A DNA stretch of 64,000 nucleotides from Monilinia fructicola (Eukaryota > Ascomycota > Leotiomycetes > Helotiales > Sclerotiniaceae). Below are positions 25,181-37,964 of the stretch, in pieces; position 1 is the stretch's first letter, and each line of letters opens with the position of its first letter. The stretch covers positions 1,313,001 to 1,377,000 of the forward strand of contig VICG01000008.1 in NCBI GenBank assembly GCA_008692225.1. The letters are read 5' to 3'. The notes under the pieces were generated by a model that saw only the letters and a program-made list of their open reading frames with translations, was not told the DNA's origin and searched no databases. A program made the translations under genes and the position numbers.

Positions 25181-26755
25181 TCAAGCTCCAATTGCTAGAC
25201 ATGAGTCTAGTACCATATCCAACGCAGCTCGGTCTTGATATTCGGCCCCTTCCCAATCCCAATCTTCGATATCACTCATTGGTTCGTCGATGGCATGTCC
25301 GTTGACACCGTTAGTCAAACCATTTACCTCAAGACCACCCATTTCGATATCACCATCTTCGTCTTCGGCAATGACTCTTCCTTGAGGCCCAAGTCGCGAA
25401 AATTCGTTCCAATTTTCTAGCTCGCCTTCTTGATATCCGAACATTATTTGTTGGACAACGACTGGCATTTGTCCTAAACCGCAATCGGCAATTTCAAGCG
25501 CGGTTCGTACATCTGCCATACCAAGGGGGCCCCTTTCACTTGCTGCACGGGCTTCGGCGGGCAACAGGCCATTTTTGTCTCGGAGGACTTCGTTACGCAG
25601 CGAGGCCTCTTCTTCCCTTTCTAGCTGTCTGCGATACTTGTGTGTTTGGACCCAAGAGGAGCCGCCACCTGTTCCAGCGCTGCCTGTAGAACCAGGCCCG
25701 TTGCTTCTTGTTTTGCTGAATATCGATGATAAGACCTCTTTGATGAAAGTTTCGGTCGCCACGGACATAAACTGAGCTGCATCTTGGACATGACCGTTGA
25801 CTAACCCTGTTTCGTAGCATATAGGATAGCATCATTCGTGACTCAATCGTTGTCATGTCAGGGAATTCCCCAGATTCCGATGCTAAAGGTAAAGCATATC
25901 TCTTCCGAATTTCCAGGTCCCAATCTTGAACCACATGTAAGTAATACTGATCCTCCTATTTTTTGTATTCTTATTTGACTCACTGGTTTTATTCAAGCCG
26001 CCAGCACTGGCAGGAACAGACTCTGCTTGTCTCGCAGGCTTTGGCCGGCGATGTTCTGTGAGCATTGTCGCAAATGCGTCAAATGGGTCGAACTGCGAGG
26101 CAATTTAGTAGGAGTTCAGTATAAATTCGCATGCGCAAGGTATTGGACAATCTCACATCATTTTGAGATAGATCCTTCAACCTTCTTCTATCACGACTCG
26201 GCAATTGCATAACCTCTGTTTTGAGTCTTTGTTCCGCCGCATCACCGCTAACCGGCTTACTCCCAGCTCCTGTTGTAGGTTTATCATTTGCACTGACCCA
26301 GCTCGCCACGCCCTGATCAGGCATTTCACGAGTTGTGTTCGCATAGATGGCAGATATGAGTTGATTGTGAAGATGTTCAATTTCACCCGTATTTGTTATG
26401 AGAAAATGGTCAATTCTGGACGATAATTCAATTTGGTTCATTTGTCCTAAGAAACAAAGAATTAGCATAAATAGAGACACGCATAGGGATTGCCCCTTTC
26501 AAGAGACAATGACTTTCATCACATACCCATGAGAAACAAGCCAATTGATTCTTTGTATACCCCCCAATTTTCGCCAATGGCGGACTTGACAGCCGTATAT
26601 AACGGTTCAAGGTCGATACGCGGCGGAACATGATTGAATTTTGCTGATTTTTGGACTGGAGTTGTCGCAGTAAGTGACTTTGTAGGTAAAACAGGAGTCG
26701 GACTCTTATTGGTCAGACTAGGGCGACTCAAAGCCGCAGGATCGATGTCAGGCAT
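25181..26755 (-). CDS. HFI1: SAGA complex subunit Hfi1/Ada1
   Basis: Four exons: 26755-26527, 26446-26157, 26092-25984 and 25924-25181; 456 residues after one correction. Hfi1/Ada1 is the adaptor that holds the SAGA histone-acetyltransferase co-activator together and carries a histone-fold-type region. The N-terminus has a Pro/Ser/Thr linker, then [41 protein letters not shown] and [10 protein letters not shown], the layout of the Tad1/SAGA domain family (PF12767). The C-terminal half has a long charged helix ([17 protein letters not shown]), then [18 protein letters not shown], and ends in an acidic tail. I chose MPDIDP at 26755 as the start; an in-frame upstream ATG at 26842 exists. The frame breaks once near 25819-25824, between [11 protein letters not shown] and [15 protein letters not shown]. 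Its promoter is shared with the divergent GCP3 gene. Confidence 0.85.
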
Positions 26756-27216
26756 GATGAGTATAGGAGCTGTCCAGACCCGCGCGACCACGCTCTCAAG
26801 GCGCGAAAACCTTGGATTTTCTATAGCCCATAAATAGAGCAATAGCAGAGGAATCTAGCGATACAATTTCAAGATGCGAATTGTTAATTTGAGGGAGTGG
26901 TTGATGATTGAATGATGGTCGTTTCGCACACAAGATAGAGGTGACGTTGGGAGAGTTCGACGGCCTTGTAGCCTTATGTAAGAAATCTGGAGTTCTTAGG
27001 GTAACCTACTTTTATTAGTAGGTACTTTACTCGAGTAGTAGTACTGTTAACCTCACTCTCCTTCAAAATCGAAGTAAATAAATAAATAAATCATCGCGTA
27101 TGGTTTTCCCCAACGCGTCCACTCTTTCAATCAATTCTCATGAAACTTGACGACTCTATACTTCTTTGAGGAAAAAGAAGGAGTCACAGACAATCAATTA
27201 TCGCAACGATGCAATC
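26756..27216. promoter_or_regulatory. Divergent promoter region, HFI1 / GCP3
   Basis: About 460 bases separate the two divergent start codons, so both promoters must lie here. It is A+T-rich and has an AAATA run near 27075-27090. No specific binding site is claimed. Confidence 0.5.
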
Positions 27217-30091
27217 ATGTCTACACGAAGTGCTCGTATCTCCACTGCTATTGATAGTTTAGTGCGCCGATTTCAAGTTGATATACCTGGAGAAGACCCT
27301 GCAGATGCGGAAGAAAGAGAAAACAATGCTGCTGACTTTGTACGAGAAATTTTGAAAAGGTATTGGCCTTGGAAAGTATGCGCGATATGATGCAATACTG
27401 ATTTGGCAATTTATGTAGTTCGAAAACTCCTGCTGTTGTTGCAGATGTAAACCAAGCTTCAGATTTGATAAAGAAACGATTAATACAAACAAACCCAAGT
27501 CCAAATGAAGCCTTACGATTTACGAACCTTTATAGCCGCTTACTTTCCATTCCGGTCATTACACAAAAATGGGCGGTACTTTACTTTCTATACCAGTTAG
27601 GAGATCAAGAGCAGCTTAAGCCTTCTGGTTTGACGAGCCCTTTCATGAGTCCGAAAAGGAAGAAGAAACAAGATAGAAATACCGACTTTCAAGACTCTGC
27701 AAGCGCTGCCCCCCTCAGAGATACACGCCGAAACTTTCAAACAGATGGCACTTTTGATTCGCAAAGTCACACATCTCGAGAGGATAAAGAATTCGACGAT
27801 GCTTTTGCGCCTACTGGTTTGAGAAAACTACCCGAACGAGAAGGGGGTCAAAGGGATAGAAGAGAAGAAGAGCAGGCGTTTGCTAAGACACCAGTTAGTC
27901 AACGTGAAGGTGTCGCGTTAAAGACGGCTCTGCTAGCAGAAAACTATGTCGAGATTGATCCACCGGAAACCTCATTGCTGAGGGACTTACCATTCACATT
28001 GCAAGGTTTATCGTCATCAAATCTTCCATTTGATGCCCGATCAAGTCTCAAACTACCAGAAAGTTTACCCGTACCGATAGTCTCAATTCTTCATACCTTA
28101 GCTGAGCCATCACTATTGTACAGAAGTCTGTCAAGTTTTGTGCAGACCAGTGACGGTGGTCTACTGGGACAAAGTTTACGAGCTGCTATTGCAGGTGAGC
28201 TTAGGTCATATCTTGGTCTAGTGGCGACGCTGGAAGGTCAGATTAGACGAGCGCTTTCATCACTAGACGAAAACGAACCTCGAGGAGGGATTGGAAAGGC
28301 AGGGGTTACCTTGAAGCGATGTGTGGTATGGACCCGTGAAGCGACGATGGGCTTGAGGTTGATGAGCTTAATAAGTGAAGAATCAAAGAGTAAGAAGGGC
28401 GGCCAACTCATTACATTAATTCATGGATTTTCGTCATCGCACGGGGACCCAATGGTAGGAGCTTTTGCCGAACGCTTGTTGATTCATGTTACCCGACCGT
28501 TTTATGATATGCTTCGCCATTGGATATATGACGGAGAACTATCCGACCCATATCACGAATTTTTTGTATCGGAGCAAGATCCCAACGCAGTTCAGGAGGC
28601 TCAAGATGGTAGAAGTCGAGGCGGCGCTAGTAGTGTATGGGAAGACAAATACAAACTTAATGAAGATATGGTACCAAGTATCATTACTCAAGATTTTGCC
28701 CAAAAGGTCTTCCTAATCGGAAAATCCTTGAACTTTATTCGTTATGGTTGTGGGGATTCTCAATGGGTGGAGGAGTACTCAAAAGATGCTTCAAAAGAGT
28801 TACGATACGGTGATACTGCAACACTCGAGACATGGATTGATGAAGCCTATAAGACTACCATGGCTCGACTAATCCATCTAATGTCGGAGAAATTTCACCT
28901 ATTCGAACATCTCAAGGCTCTTAAGAACTATATCCTTCTAGGACAAGGAGATTTCATCGCTCTACTCATGGAATCCCTCGCATCAAACCTCGATCGTCCC
29001 GCTGGTGCCCAATATCGACATACTCTCACAGCTCAACTTGAGCATGCTATTCGTGGTTCTAATGCGCAATACGATTCACCCGAAGTTCTCCGCCGTCTTG
29101 ATGCTCGCATGTTGCAACTATCCCACGGTGACATCGGTTGGGATTGTTTCACCCTTGAATACAAGATTGATGCCCCTGTTGATGTTGTTGTAACTGAATG
29201 GGGTAATCGCCAATACTTAAAAGTCTTCAATTTTCTATGGCGCATTAAGCGGGTCGAATTTGCTCTGTCCACTACCTGGCGCAAATGTATGACTGGTGCT
29301 CGTGGTGTTCTCCTTGGATCTCCGGACCCTGAATTTCATCAATCATGGAAACAAACTCGTGGTGTTCTTGCAGAGATGATTCATTTCATTGCGCAACTCC
29401 AATACTATATTCTTTTCGAAGTTATCGAGTCGTCTTGGGATGAACTCCAAATCCGCGATCCACAAAGATGGTTGCACACTTGACGACCTCATCAAAAGCA
29501 CATACAAAGTACCTCAATGCAATTACGCACAAGGGGCTTCTTGGTGCTAAGAAAAAACATTCTAACGACCTTGATGATAATACTTTCATGGTTCAGCTAG
29601 GCGAGATCCTTAGATTAATGCTCTCATATCGTGATGCAGTCGACGGCCTCTATTCTTATAGTGTAACCGAATACTCCAAACGTCAAAACGCCAAAACTCC
29701 CTCCATTCCCCTCACAGGCACAACCTCCTCTCGACCGGGAACTCGTTTTGACGATTATCCTCCCGCCAGATCACCGTTCGAAAATCCCAGTCCGGCACTT
29801 CTAAACCTCAATCTTTCGAATATCCAAGGCGAAGAAGAAGAATTTCCATTACTGTCAGATAGATTAAGCGGGCTAGGAATGCAATTTAAGACTAGGATTT
29901 CCCTTCTACTAGGGGATTTGGCATATCAGCCAGATACGGATATGAGATTTTTGGGTGTAGTCATGAATTTTAACGATGTATATACGGGGGTTAGGCGAAA
30001 AAGTAACCGAGAAAAAGAAAGAGAGAGGGAAAAGGGGAAGGGAAAGGCTAGAGAGGGGAGATCTGGAGAGGGGAGTGTCAGGGAAAGATAA
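27217..30091 (+). CDS. Gamma-tubulin complex component 3 (Spc98/Alp6 type)
   Basis: Exons 27217-27359 and 27419-30091; 937 residues after two corrections. The protein belongs to the GCP family (Spc97/Spc98) that, with gamma-tubulin, nucleates microtubules at spindle pole bodies. Visible landmarks are LLRDLPFTLQGLSSSNLPF at the start of the conserved N-terminal grip domain, EPSLLYRSLSSF, HLKALKNYILLGQGDF, the GCP3-like GWDCFTLEYKIDAPVDVV, LKVFNFLWRIKRVEF, and the late MVQLGEILRLMLSYRDAVDGLYSY, FLGVVMNFNDVY. The tail is Lys/Arg/Glu-rich. The start is MSTRSARIS; an in-frame ATG at 27166 lies upstream. Two +1 breaks lie close together, at 29457 (CGCGATCC) and at AAAA 29494-29497, around the segment IHKDGCTLDDLIK, which sits in its own frame. 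The region before 27217 is the shared divergent promoter. Confidence 0.93.
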
Positions 30092-31450
30092 TCGTGAAGT
30101 TAGCTTAAAAAGAATAAGTCAATGAGTGAACGAAGTGAGGCGTATTGTATTTCCATGGACTTTTCATGTGGCATGGTATGGTATTGTGGGGTGGTTTGGC
30201 AAGGATACCAATGATGGAGGGAATGGACAGCAGTCAGACTGCATAGGGCGTTGGTGTGTTGATATATGATGGCGAATATAAATGTTCAAAGCAAAAATTT
30301 ACTGGTTATTGACGAAGAACCTGACCATGCTTTTTCTCTCGCGGCGTGCCTCTATTGCCACACATCTCATACCACCCATCTATAATTTAGCGACAGCCAA
30401 CGAAACATCCACAACATCAAATGGCAACCCCCTAGGTTTTCCATCATTTCTGTTGCATGTCTACAAGAAGTGTGTAGTCCCCAATTCATGAGCCTTCGTA
30501 GCCTAATCTTCAGCTACCTGGTGGTGAATGGAAATGGAATTCAAATAGAGATCTGGTTAGACAGACATGCAACAAAACTTTTCCAAAGGGAAAGTCATCG
30601 GTGGGAGGATCAGGAAGTGAATGGAGGGAGGTGAATTGTGGGTTAGTATTGGATAGATCCCTGAATGGAACAACGTGAATGATAACGCAACAATGGACTT
30701 CTTTAAGGGATGTAACGCGAAGCGAAGATGAAGCATATCGAGACCAAATTCCTCCCCCTGCATCTGGTCGTAGCGGGTGGAAGCCAGACGCTTTATGATA
30801 TCACCTCTGATGCGACAAAATGGCTTTGGGCATTTCATTTGATTGGACTCAAGAAGGGGCGCAAAGGCAAGGAATGTTCACTTTTCTGTTGGATTTATCT
30901 GGTGGGTTGGAGAATGCTTTGATTGATGCTCTTGGATGAAAATGACTGACTGACCTCGGGACTGTTAATCATGCCTCTTCACCGACAGACACGTACATCT
31001 GCAACAAGAGTTTGAGGGTTTGGGTGGAGCGCTGTGATTGAAAGATGAATTAGAGAGAATGAACGAGAAGGGAGGGAGGTTTGAGTAAAATTTGAGTAAA
31101 TATCCAAACCTTAATATTTTCATTAATTAGCATAATGACATGGAAATGAGGCAGAGGCTGAGAATATACGTTTTTGCCAACCTAATGACGAAAATGGAGA
31201 TGGATACATTAGACGAACACAGAGAGGGTATGTTGAATCATGTAATTATAATTAAAAAACTAATCAATCATCGAATGTATGATGTAACGAAAAAGCTCAA
31301 TAAATATTATGCTGGTATCATGTTCGTAAAGGCCATCCATCCGTCCATCCGTTGATAACGCCATGCAGTACCATGCCATGCTGAAACGCTTGTTTTGCTC
31401 ATCATCGTTGTTTCATGTGTTCCCCCAAAGCAGCTTATTTCCCCCATATC
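30092..31450. other. Convergent intergenic spacer
   Basis: Separates the 3' ends of GCP3 (plus) and the PAP2 gene (minus). 1.36 kb, A+T-moderate, containing only short open frames without protein features. No RNA gene seen. Confidence 0.5.
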
Positions 31451-32707
31451 TCAAACGATATTGGCAGGATCGCCATTGTGATGACCCATACCAGTTGCTA
31501 CAGGCTTGCGACCAATACCAGAAGCATTAGGAAATTCCTTGCTCCTGATGTCCCCTCCTTGAACCATGCCCTCGTTCAGACTATTATGGTGACCATGTCT
31601 ATGACCATATCCACCTGCACCACCAAACCCACTAGCACCATAGCCATCACTTCCCCATCCAACTTGTCTTGTAAATGTCGCATCCTCAAGTTCAGCACCT
31701 GCACCAGTACCAGGAAAGGGAGTCGAGCGGTTCAATGGGATGTGGTTAGTTCTCCAGTCCCAGATCGAGGCATATACCATTCTGTAAGAAGAGAATGCCA
31801 TGACGGTTCCGATGATAGCGCCAGCGAGACAATCATACCAGTTGTGATACTCGTCAATGGTGAGTGCTCCTGCGATAAGCGTCGCTCCGAGAATAGGTGC
31901 CCATGTTACAATGAGTTTCCACATGGCAGGGTGATAGTTCGACCAGACCTTGAGCTTAGCATTAAGATACAAGGACAAGAAAACGAAACCAGCAAACGCA
32001 GCAGTGGAGTGACCGGATGGGAAAGATTCGAGAGAATCGTCGATTTCATCTTCATCACCAGTACAGATTGTGCGGTCGTACATGATATAATTAAGACCAT
32101 TTCCTGTCTCTTGCGCTGTAGTAACTGGAATATTAGGCTTGCAGACGGTCAGGAAATGAGGACGGAGACCGCCAATGAGCCATTTGAGGAAGACTTGGAA
32201 GACGGCGGCGGTGATGAGAGAGTATAAGGAGTCCGATAACTGCATTATTCATATCCCAGAAAGATCGAACGCGGATTTGGACGATGAAAAAGGCGGCGAT
32301 TGGAACCAGAGAGGCGAGAAGTGCGGCTTCCCAGATAGGAACGATTTCGTTGCGGAGAGGCTGGAGTAATTTATGTTAGATATTGTTTGTCACATAGGTG
32401 GAATGGATGTGTGGGCGGCACTCACATATGCGAATTGAGGGTAAACAATCTCCCCGTCTTGAAAGTAAACGGGGAAAGATCGGGATGGAGCTGGATGAGC
32501 TTCATAAACACCAAGTCCCACAGCACCCATAGCAGCCATAGTAACAATATCGAGCCAAGTGACTTTAAGCCACTGTCCGAAGCTTGGACGCTTGTTCATG
32601 GATAGAACCATTGGGCCTTTATGATGCTTCGTCTCATGAGAAGTCGCTACATTGGCTCCTGGCCCAGCCGTAGCAGGCTGTTGTTGTCTACGTGAAAACA
32701 TGCCCAT
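31451..32707 (-). CDS. PAP2-family lipid phosphate phosphatase (Dpp1/Lpp1-like)
   Basis: Exons 32707-32426 and 32360-31451; 396 residues after one correction. The three phosphatase motifs of the PAP2 superfamily are present: KWLIGGLRP (K-x6-RP type), FPSGHS, and a late ALTIDEYHNWYDCLAG containing the histidine and aspartate of motif 3. Hydrophobic segments (VTMAAMGAVGLGVY, ALLASLVPIAAFFIV, STAAFAGFVFLSLYL, LIVTWAPILGATLIAGAL, AGAIIGTVMAFSSYR) indicate about six membrane spans. By family it removes phosphate from diacylglycerol pyrophosphate, phosphatidate or lysophosphatidate at internal membranes. The C-terminal 90 residues are a Gly/His/Tyr-rich soluble tail. The frame breaks once at about 32224-32228, between NNAVIGLL and YSLITAAVFQ. 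Confidence 0.92.
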
Positions 32708-33793
32708 TTCAACTTAGTACCTTGTAGGTAGGTATAGAATCTGACTTCGACCCGTGGCTGAAGAAGTAAATGGAGGAAAGAAGTTGCAAACGTGGCTCAA
32801 CAGCTCGAATAGTAATGAAGACCCCTCCGAGTAGTTGATGAGAATGAATTGGAAGAGGATATCACAAGAAGATCGAGGACTTTGGTAGAGGGCAGTCAAA
32901 CTTTTAATACCTTTTTTTCAACCAACCCTTTAGTGGAACTGTTTGAATTATCACTCTTGGTTCTACTGAATTTTCTTGATATCAAGAAAGGGATGAATGG
33001 CCCGTGAATCCAACGGATTGCCAGTTCCTGTACGGAGTACAAAATCGTAGGTTACACCTCCAGCATGCCAGTATCTCAATGCCCCAAGCTTCCACTAGGT
33101 AGTGAGAGAAGTCACGGAAATCTTCATTTTCCTCGCTTGATTGGCTAATTGGATCGCACAGATGATGACGTCAGCCCTCATTAGCCACATATCCCGCAAA
33201 AATGTCTTCTTGGTCCCTGTCAAAAACCGGGAAGTCGAGCATTTAAGCCACCTTCGCATAGTATCAACGTTATATTACATACGCCAAGGAGTTCTCAGGA
33301 GATCAAATTTGCATGTTTTTACTTTGATCATACTTCTAGATTTCACCCGTTTTGCACTGTTGTTCTTATTTGTGTGCGACGACAACTTGATCTTTCTTTT
33401 TTGGGCCCTGGCGTAATGCTCTTGGCTGCTTGGCTGCAACGGGAGCTTCCTTGCGTTGGCGAAAGCTTGTTATGTGGTCTTGATATCTAGTTTGCTTGCT
33501 TTTGCTTATTTGCACAACTCGTTTGAACTTTACATATCGTACAGAAATGCTGTGATCAGATTCCACGTCACAGCAAATGGTGAGCCAATCGAGATTTTTG
33601 AAACTATCGTAGACACTTGTTTTCGTTCACGATTGAACAGCTTTCCAATTCTTAAATAGAATCTGTATTGATATTTAGTTCTCAAAAAAAGTGCTTTCAT
33701 TTGATATCTTACTGCGTCCAAATCTATGACATTGCGAGAGGGGATAAGCATAAGCACATTGCTCAATACGCTTCGACTAAATCATATCCCGCT
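32708..33793. other. Spacer between the PAP2 promoter and the AIP1 3' end
   Basis: 1.1 kb. It must carry the PAP2 promoter at its left side (minus strand) and the AIP1 terminator at its right side. Open frames seen here are short and without features. Confidence 0.5.
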
Positions 33794-35788
33794 CTAAGAC
33801 AAACCCGCAACATCCCAAACCTTCAAAGAAGCATCTCCACCCACCGAAGCGATCTTCTTCCCACCATCAATCCAACGAACACCAGTAACGCCATCTTTGT
33901 GCGCATTGGGGGCTTTGACTCTTTTTCCTGGTGAAGCGAGACTCCAAACGAAGATATTAGTATCAAGACTGCCACTGACAGTGTGGGTTCCGGCTTGGTT
34001 CCAATCTAGGAATAGATGTTAGTTGTGCAACGTGGGAATTTGGTTAGGGGTTGAGGTCTGGTTGGGCTTTGAGCAGGAGATGTGAGACATCCCGTAATAA
34101 AAAAACAAGACTTACCGATACTGGTAATTCTTGCTGTGTGGCCACCCCATCTATCTGTCTTAATTTCCCAACTGGCTGTTATCATAAACATGAATCTTTC
34201 CCGAAGAGTTTCCTGCCGCAAGAAGATCTCCACTAGGTGAAAATTCTAACGCGGAGATCTTGGGCTAAAGATTTTGTAAGTTCCGTCTTGGGAGATAGAT
34301 TATTTCCTTCGACTGTGTAAATGTGCACAACGTTTCTCTCGTCTCCTACTGCCACGTTGTTTCCATTTGCTGAAATAGAAGTTGGGGTAAAGTCCTTGGT
34401 TTCCACGGTGTTTACAAGGTTGTTTTTAGAGAAAATATCGATGCCGTTTGCAGTAGCGACGTATAATTTATCAGCCACAGCTGCTACTCCCTTGGGTTGT
34501 CCATTCAACTTAGCTGCCTCGCCGACGAAAGTGTTTCCGGGGACATCGATAGTGCGTAAAGTGTCATCCCAACCAACACTATAAGCATTATCTCCGGCGC
34601 TGGCCCAACTTGATACTTGATTAGTATGTGAAGAGCCTTCGGTAGCAGAACCAGTACCGGCACCGACATCCCAAGAGCAGACCCGACCATCAAAACTACC
34701 TGTCCATAATGTTTGGCCCTTTTCAGTGTGGGCTGAGCCAATAGCAGTGATGGCCTTACCGTGGCCTTGAACAATCTTTGTTGGTTTATCCGTTCCTTCA
34801 GCAAGATAGTTCAAATCTCCAGCTAAATTCAAACTGATGATCATACCGTCGCCGCGAGAAGGCCATACAACACCAACCTGGTGATCTGGAATGCTGACAT
34901 TTCCTTCTCCACCAAATCTCCATGTTTGAACTGCCTTACCAGCTTCGACATCCCATAACTTAACTGTCTGATCAGCACTGGCCGTGACCAATCTCTTCGA
35001 GTCCCTCGCCCAGGATACGCTGAATATGCTTCCTTTGTGTTCTCCTTCTCCAAAGTGTGCCTTGGTATCACCAGTCTTTCCATCATACAATTGAATTCTG
35101 CGGTCCGCACCAACACTGACAAGGTGGTTTCCATCCGGCGAAAATCCTACCCCGTAAATGTAACCTTTATGAAAGCTCTCCCAACTTGGCGTTGAATTTA
35201 AATGGAGCTCCGTGGAGGAACACCAAACTACTATCATCAGCACCAGTGGCCGCTCTCAGAGGTCTTTGTTGGCGAATTGAAACAGAATTTATGACCGCAG
35301 AATGGCCAACAATTTCTCCTACGGTATTTCCACTATCTGCCGTTATACAAGCTCCGTAACGTTCTCGACCATCTCCCACCGCAATTATACGTTGAGAATC
35401 TCCATCCCATGCAATATCATTGATTCTGCCATTTATTATATGATAATCTCCCTTTGTATTGACTCCTTCTATGGAATCCCAGACTTTGACAGTTCCAGAG
35501 ACATCACCACTAGCAATATAGTAACCAGAAGGAGAGAACCGAGCAACGGTAGTTTGAGTTGTGTGAGAAGTGTATTGTTTACTTAATGAAGGATCATCGA
35601 TACTACGAACGAAAACAGATTTGCCAGACTAGAAAAATGAAGAGTTAGGACTTGCATACTGAAAATTAGAAATATATACGCACGGCATAAGCAATACGCT
35701 CCCCCTTTGGGTCACAACTCAACTGGGTTGGACGACCTCTTTCGGTGGTGGGGGAAGCGGCAAGGATCTTGTCAATGAGGATAGACAT
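33794..35788 (-). CDS. AIP1: Actin-interacting protein 1 (WD40)
   Basis: Exons 35788-35684, 35628-34116 and 34005-33794; 608 residues after three corrections, the usual AIP1 length of about 600. AIP1 works with cofilin to disassemble actin filaments and folds as two seven-bladed WD40 propellers. The start MSILIDKILAASPTTERG followed by PTQLSCDPKGERIAYA is typical. WD-type blades include GTVKVWDSIEG, RIQLYDGKTGD, KLWDVEAGK, RVCSWDVGAG, NIFVWSLASPG and the final LKVWDVAGLS. Three +1 breaks are seen: GGG/CCC at 35180-35182 (before ESFHKGYIYGVG), CCC/GGG at 34262-34264 (before ISALEFSPSGD) and CC/GG at 34174-34175 (before SWEIKTDRWGG). An in-frame upstream ATG at 35983 would add residues unlike the family and is not chosen. 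The BTB gene to the right is divergent. Confidence 0.95.
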
Positions 35789-36287
35789 GTTTTCCTCAAA
35801 TGGACTTTGATGAGGAGTATTGAGTAGGTTCAAGAGCTTTGGCAAGTATTGTTCGAAATCAAAGTATCTAGAGGTAGAGAGGTAGGTAGATAGGTAGGTA
35901 GGTAGTTTTACAAAAGAGGTTTTGTTGTATTTACGACTTTGAGAGCCTCGACAACAGTGTAAACAGAGACCACGATGAAACAAGACAAGGCTGAAGGCCA
36001 GAAGTGAATGGGGTCCACGTTGGCCTTGTCATCCTAATCCAATTAAGGTTAAGGCTACCTAGTTCGTTCTAGCTTAAAACTAAAACCTTATCATACTCCG
36101 TAGACGGACGTTCACTGCCCAGATGCATCTTACAATCACTGTGTTCATCTCGAAGCATCAAGTTACTACTACCTCCAGGGCTACTTAGGTTGGAGATTAT
36201 TCCTGTTCACCACACTCATTCAACCATGGCGGGGGTCACCAAAATCTTACATAACAGTCTGGACTTTGATCAAGGCGACTGAGCAAG
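35789..36287. promoter_or_regulatory. Divergent promoter region, AIP1 / BTB gene
   Basis: About 500 bases between divergent start codons, with a GGTA/GGTAGATA repeat at 35876-35905. An ATG at 36225 opens a short frame (MAGVTKILHNS) that stops just before the chosen BTB start. It may be an upstream frame or the true N-terminus cut by an indel. Confidence 0.45.
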
Positions 36288-37379
36288 ATGGTGGTTACAT
36301 ATGATCCCGATGGAGATTTAGTCCTAGTTCTTATACGGAAATCAAAAGCTGGAAGACACGAATAAACTGGCAATTTCCGGAGATGTAGCAAAATCACTGC
36401 CAAGAGAAGACAGCACGGATGATCTTCCAGCAAATGAGCCTAGCAAACACGTACATATGTTAGTTTCATCCAGACACATGATTCTTGCCTCTCCAGTCTT
36501 TAGAGCTATGCTTCAACGCGACAATTTCAAAGAAGGTCGAGAGTTTAGCTGCTAACGGCAAGGCCGAAATCTCTCTCCCTGATGATGACTCTGATGCTTT
36601 TGCTATCTTGATGTATATTATTCATGGCCAGACCAGGAGTATTCCCCGAAAAGTTGATTTGGATCTCTTGTTGAGAATATCTACTTTGGTTGACAAGTAT
36701 CAATTACATGAGGTGGTGGAAATTATGTCTGATAGATGGATATCCCAGCTTGAACACAAAGTGCCGCACAATTTCACGGAAGATTTTACTTCCATGGCTT
36801 AGCATCTCTTGGGTATTTGAGAAGCCAAAGATTTTCAAGAAAGTTACTAGCATTGCGGAACAACAAGGTAAAGGCAGGATCGGTGAAGACAGAGATGATA
36901 TTCCAATTCCAAATCAAGTTGTTGGTAAAAAAATTCCCTCTCTTGAAGTCCCCAAGAGACGACTGATACTAGTGAAGATGCAATCCAAAAACGAAGATTA
37001 ACCGCAATAACCGACGCCTACTCCATAGTCGAAAAACTCATCATCAAGACCGGCCATGATCGATGTACAGCATCCCGCATAGAATTTTTCGAATGCAGTG
37101 GAATGATCATAGGAACACTTCTCCAGAGCTCCAAAAAACTAGGCATATTCCCGGTACCAGATCTCACAAACACGAATCTCGCATTTACCTATGTATTCAA
37201 GCAAATTAGCAAAAGTGAGAGTGGTCGCTCTTTGTGACACGAAACCTCTAAATGGATTAACTGTTCCTAATCCTGCGGGTGGTTTGACGCACGGCGTTGC
37301 GCAGTTTATTAATCAAGAATTGACTAATCTTAGGGAAAGGTTATCTGGATTGGAAATGGGAGATTTTAAGCAAAAGTAA
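36288..37379 (+). CDS. BTB/POZ domain protein, copy 1
   Basis: Apparently one exon, about 362 residues after correction. The N-terminus MVVTYDPDGDLVLVL and HVHMLVSSRHMILASPVFRAML form the BTB/POZ core, a protein-interaction fold often used as a Cul3 adaptor. AEISLPDDDSDAFAILMYI and LLLRISTLVDKYQLHEVVE complete it. Then come FISWVFEKPK-type and IEFFECSGMIIGTLLQSS segments, and the C-terminal RVVALCDTKPLNGL and RERLSGLEMGDFKQK found in a fungal BTB family. Frame changes: +1 at 36361-36362, 36544-36546, 36794 and 37211-37214, and one -1 near 36950. Together they restore an exact multiple of three. Function beyond binding is unknown. It lies upstream of a related copy on the same strand. Confidence 0.72.
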
Positions 37380-37964
37380 AGGGCGAAGGCAGGCAGAGCT
37401 TGAGCTATCAATGAGGGTAAAAACGAGAACTGATAATTTGTATTTGGCATAGTTGTCACTCATGTATTCTGCATAATTTGAAATTTTCTGGGGAGCTCAT
37501 GAAATGGGAAAATCATATATAGAATAATGATACGCCTAAAATACACTGCTATCGTACTTCCTCATTGGTTCTCGTCCTTTTGTTCCTAAGTAGGCCATAC
37601 CTCTCTTGAGGCACCGCTCAATTTCCAAGGCCCGAATATATAACTCGTGAATTCAAGTGAATGATGTCACCAAATTGCTAGGTTGAAGCCTCTCGATAAC
37701 TTGGACAGACTCAACTTCTTTCTCAACTTCAAATCCGGTCTTCCTCAACAAATTCAACTTCCACAAGCACTGATACCATATCTATTACAACTTTAAACCT
37801 TTCCTCCCTATAAGCTTAAACGCCTCCCGCTGCTTAATTAATCTCACAGACGTTCATTCAGTTCAACCAGAAACCTCGATCCTTCAACCTGTCAACCTTT
37901 CCAGTACCTATTACTATTTTCGCCAAAGCAGTTTTCAATCTACACCGGCCCCCAGCCCACCAAA
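37380..37964. other. Spacer between the two BTB genes
   Basis: 585 bases, A+T-rich on the left and pyrimidine-rich on the right, as expected for a promoter leading to the ATG at 37965. No other feature seen. Confidence 0.5.
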
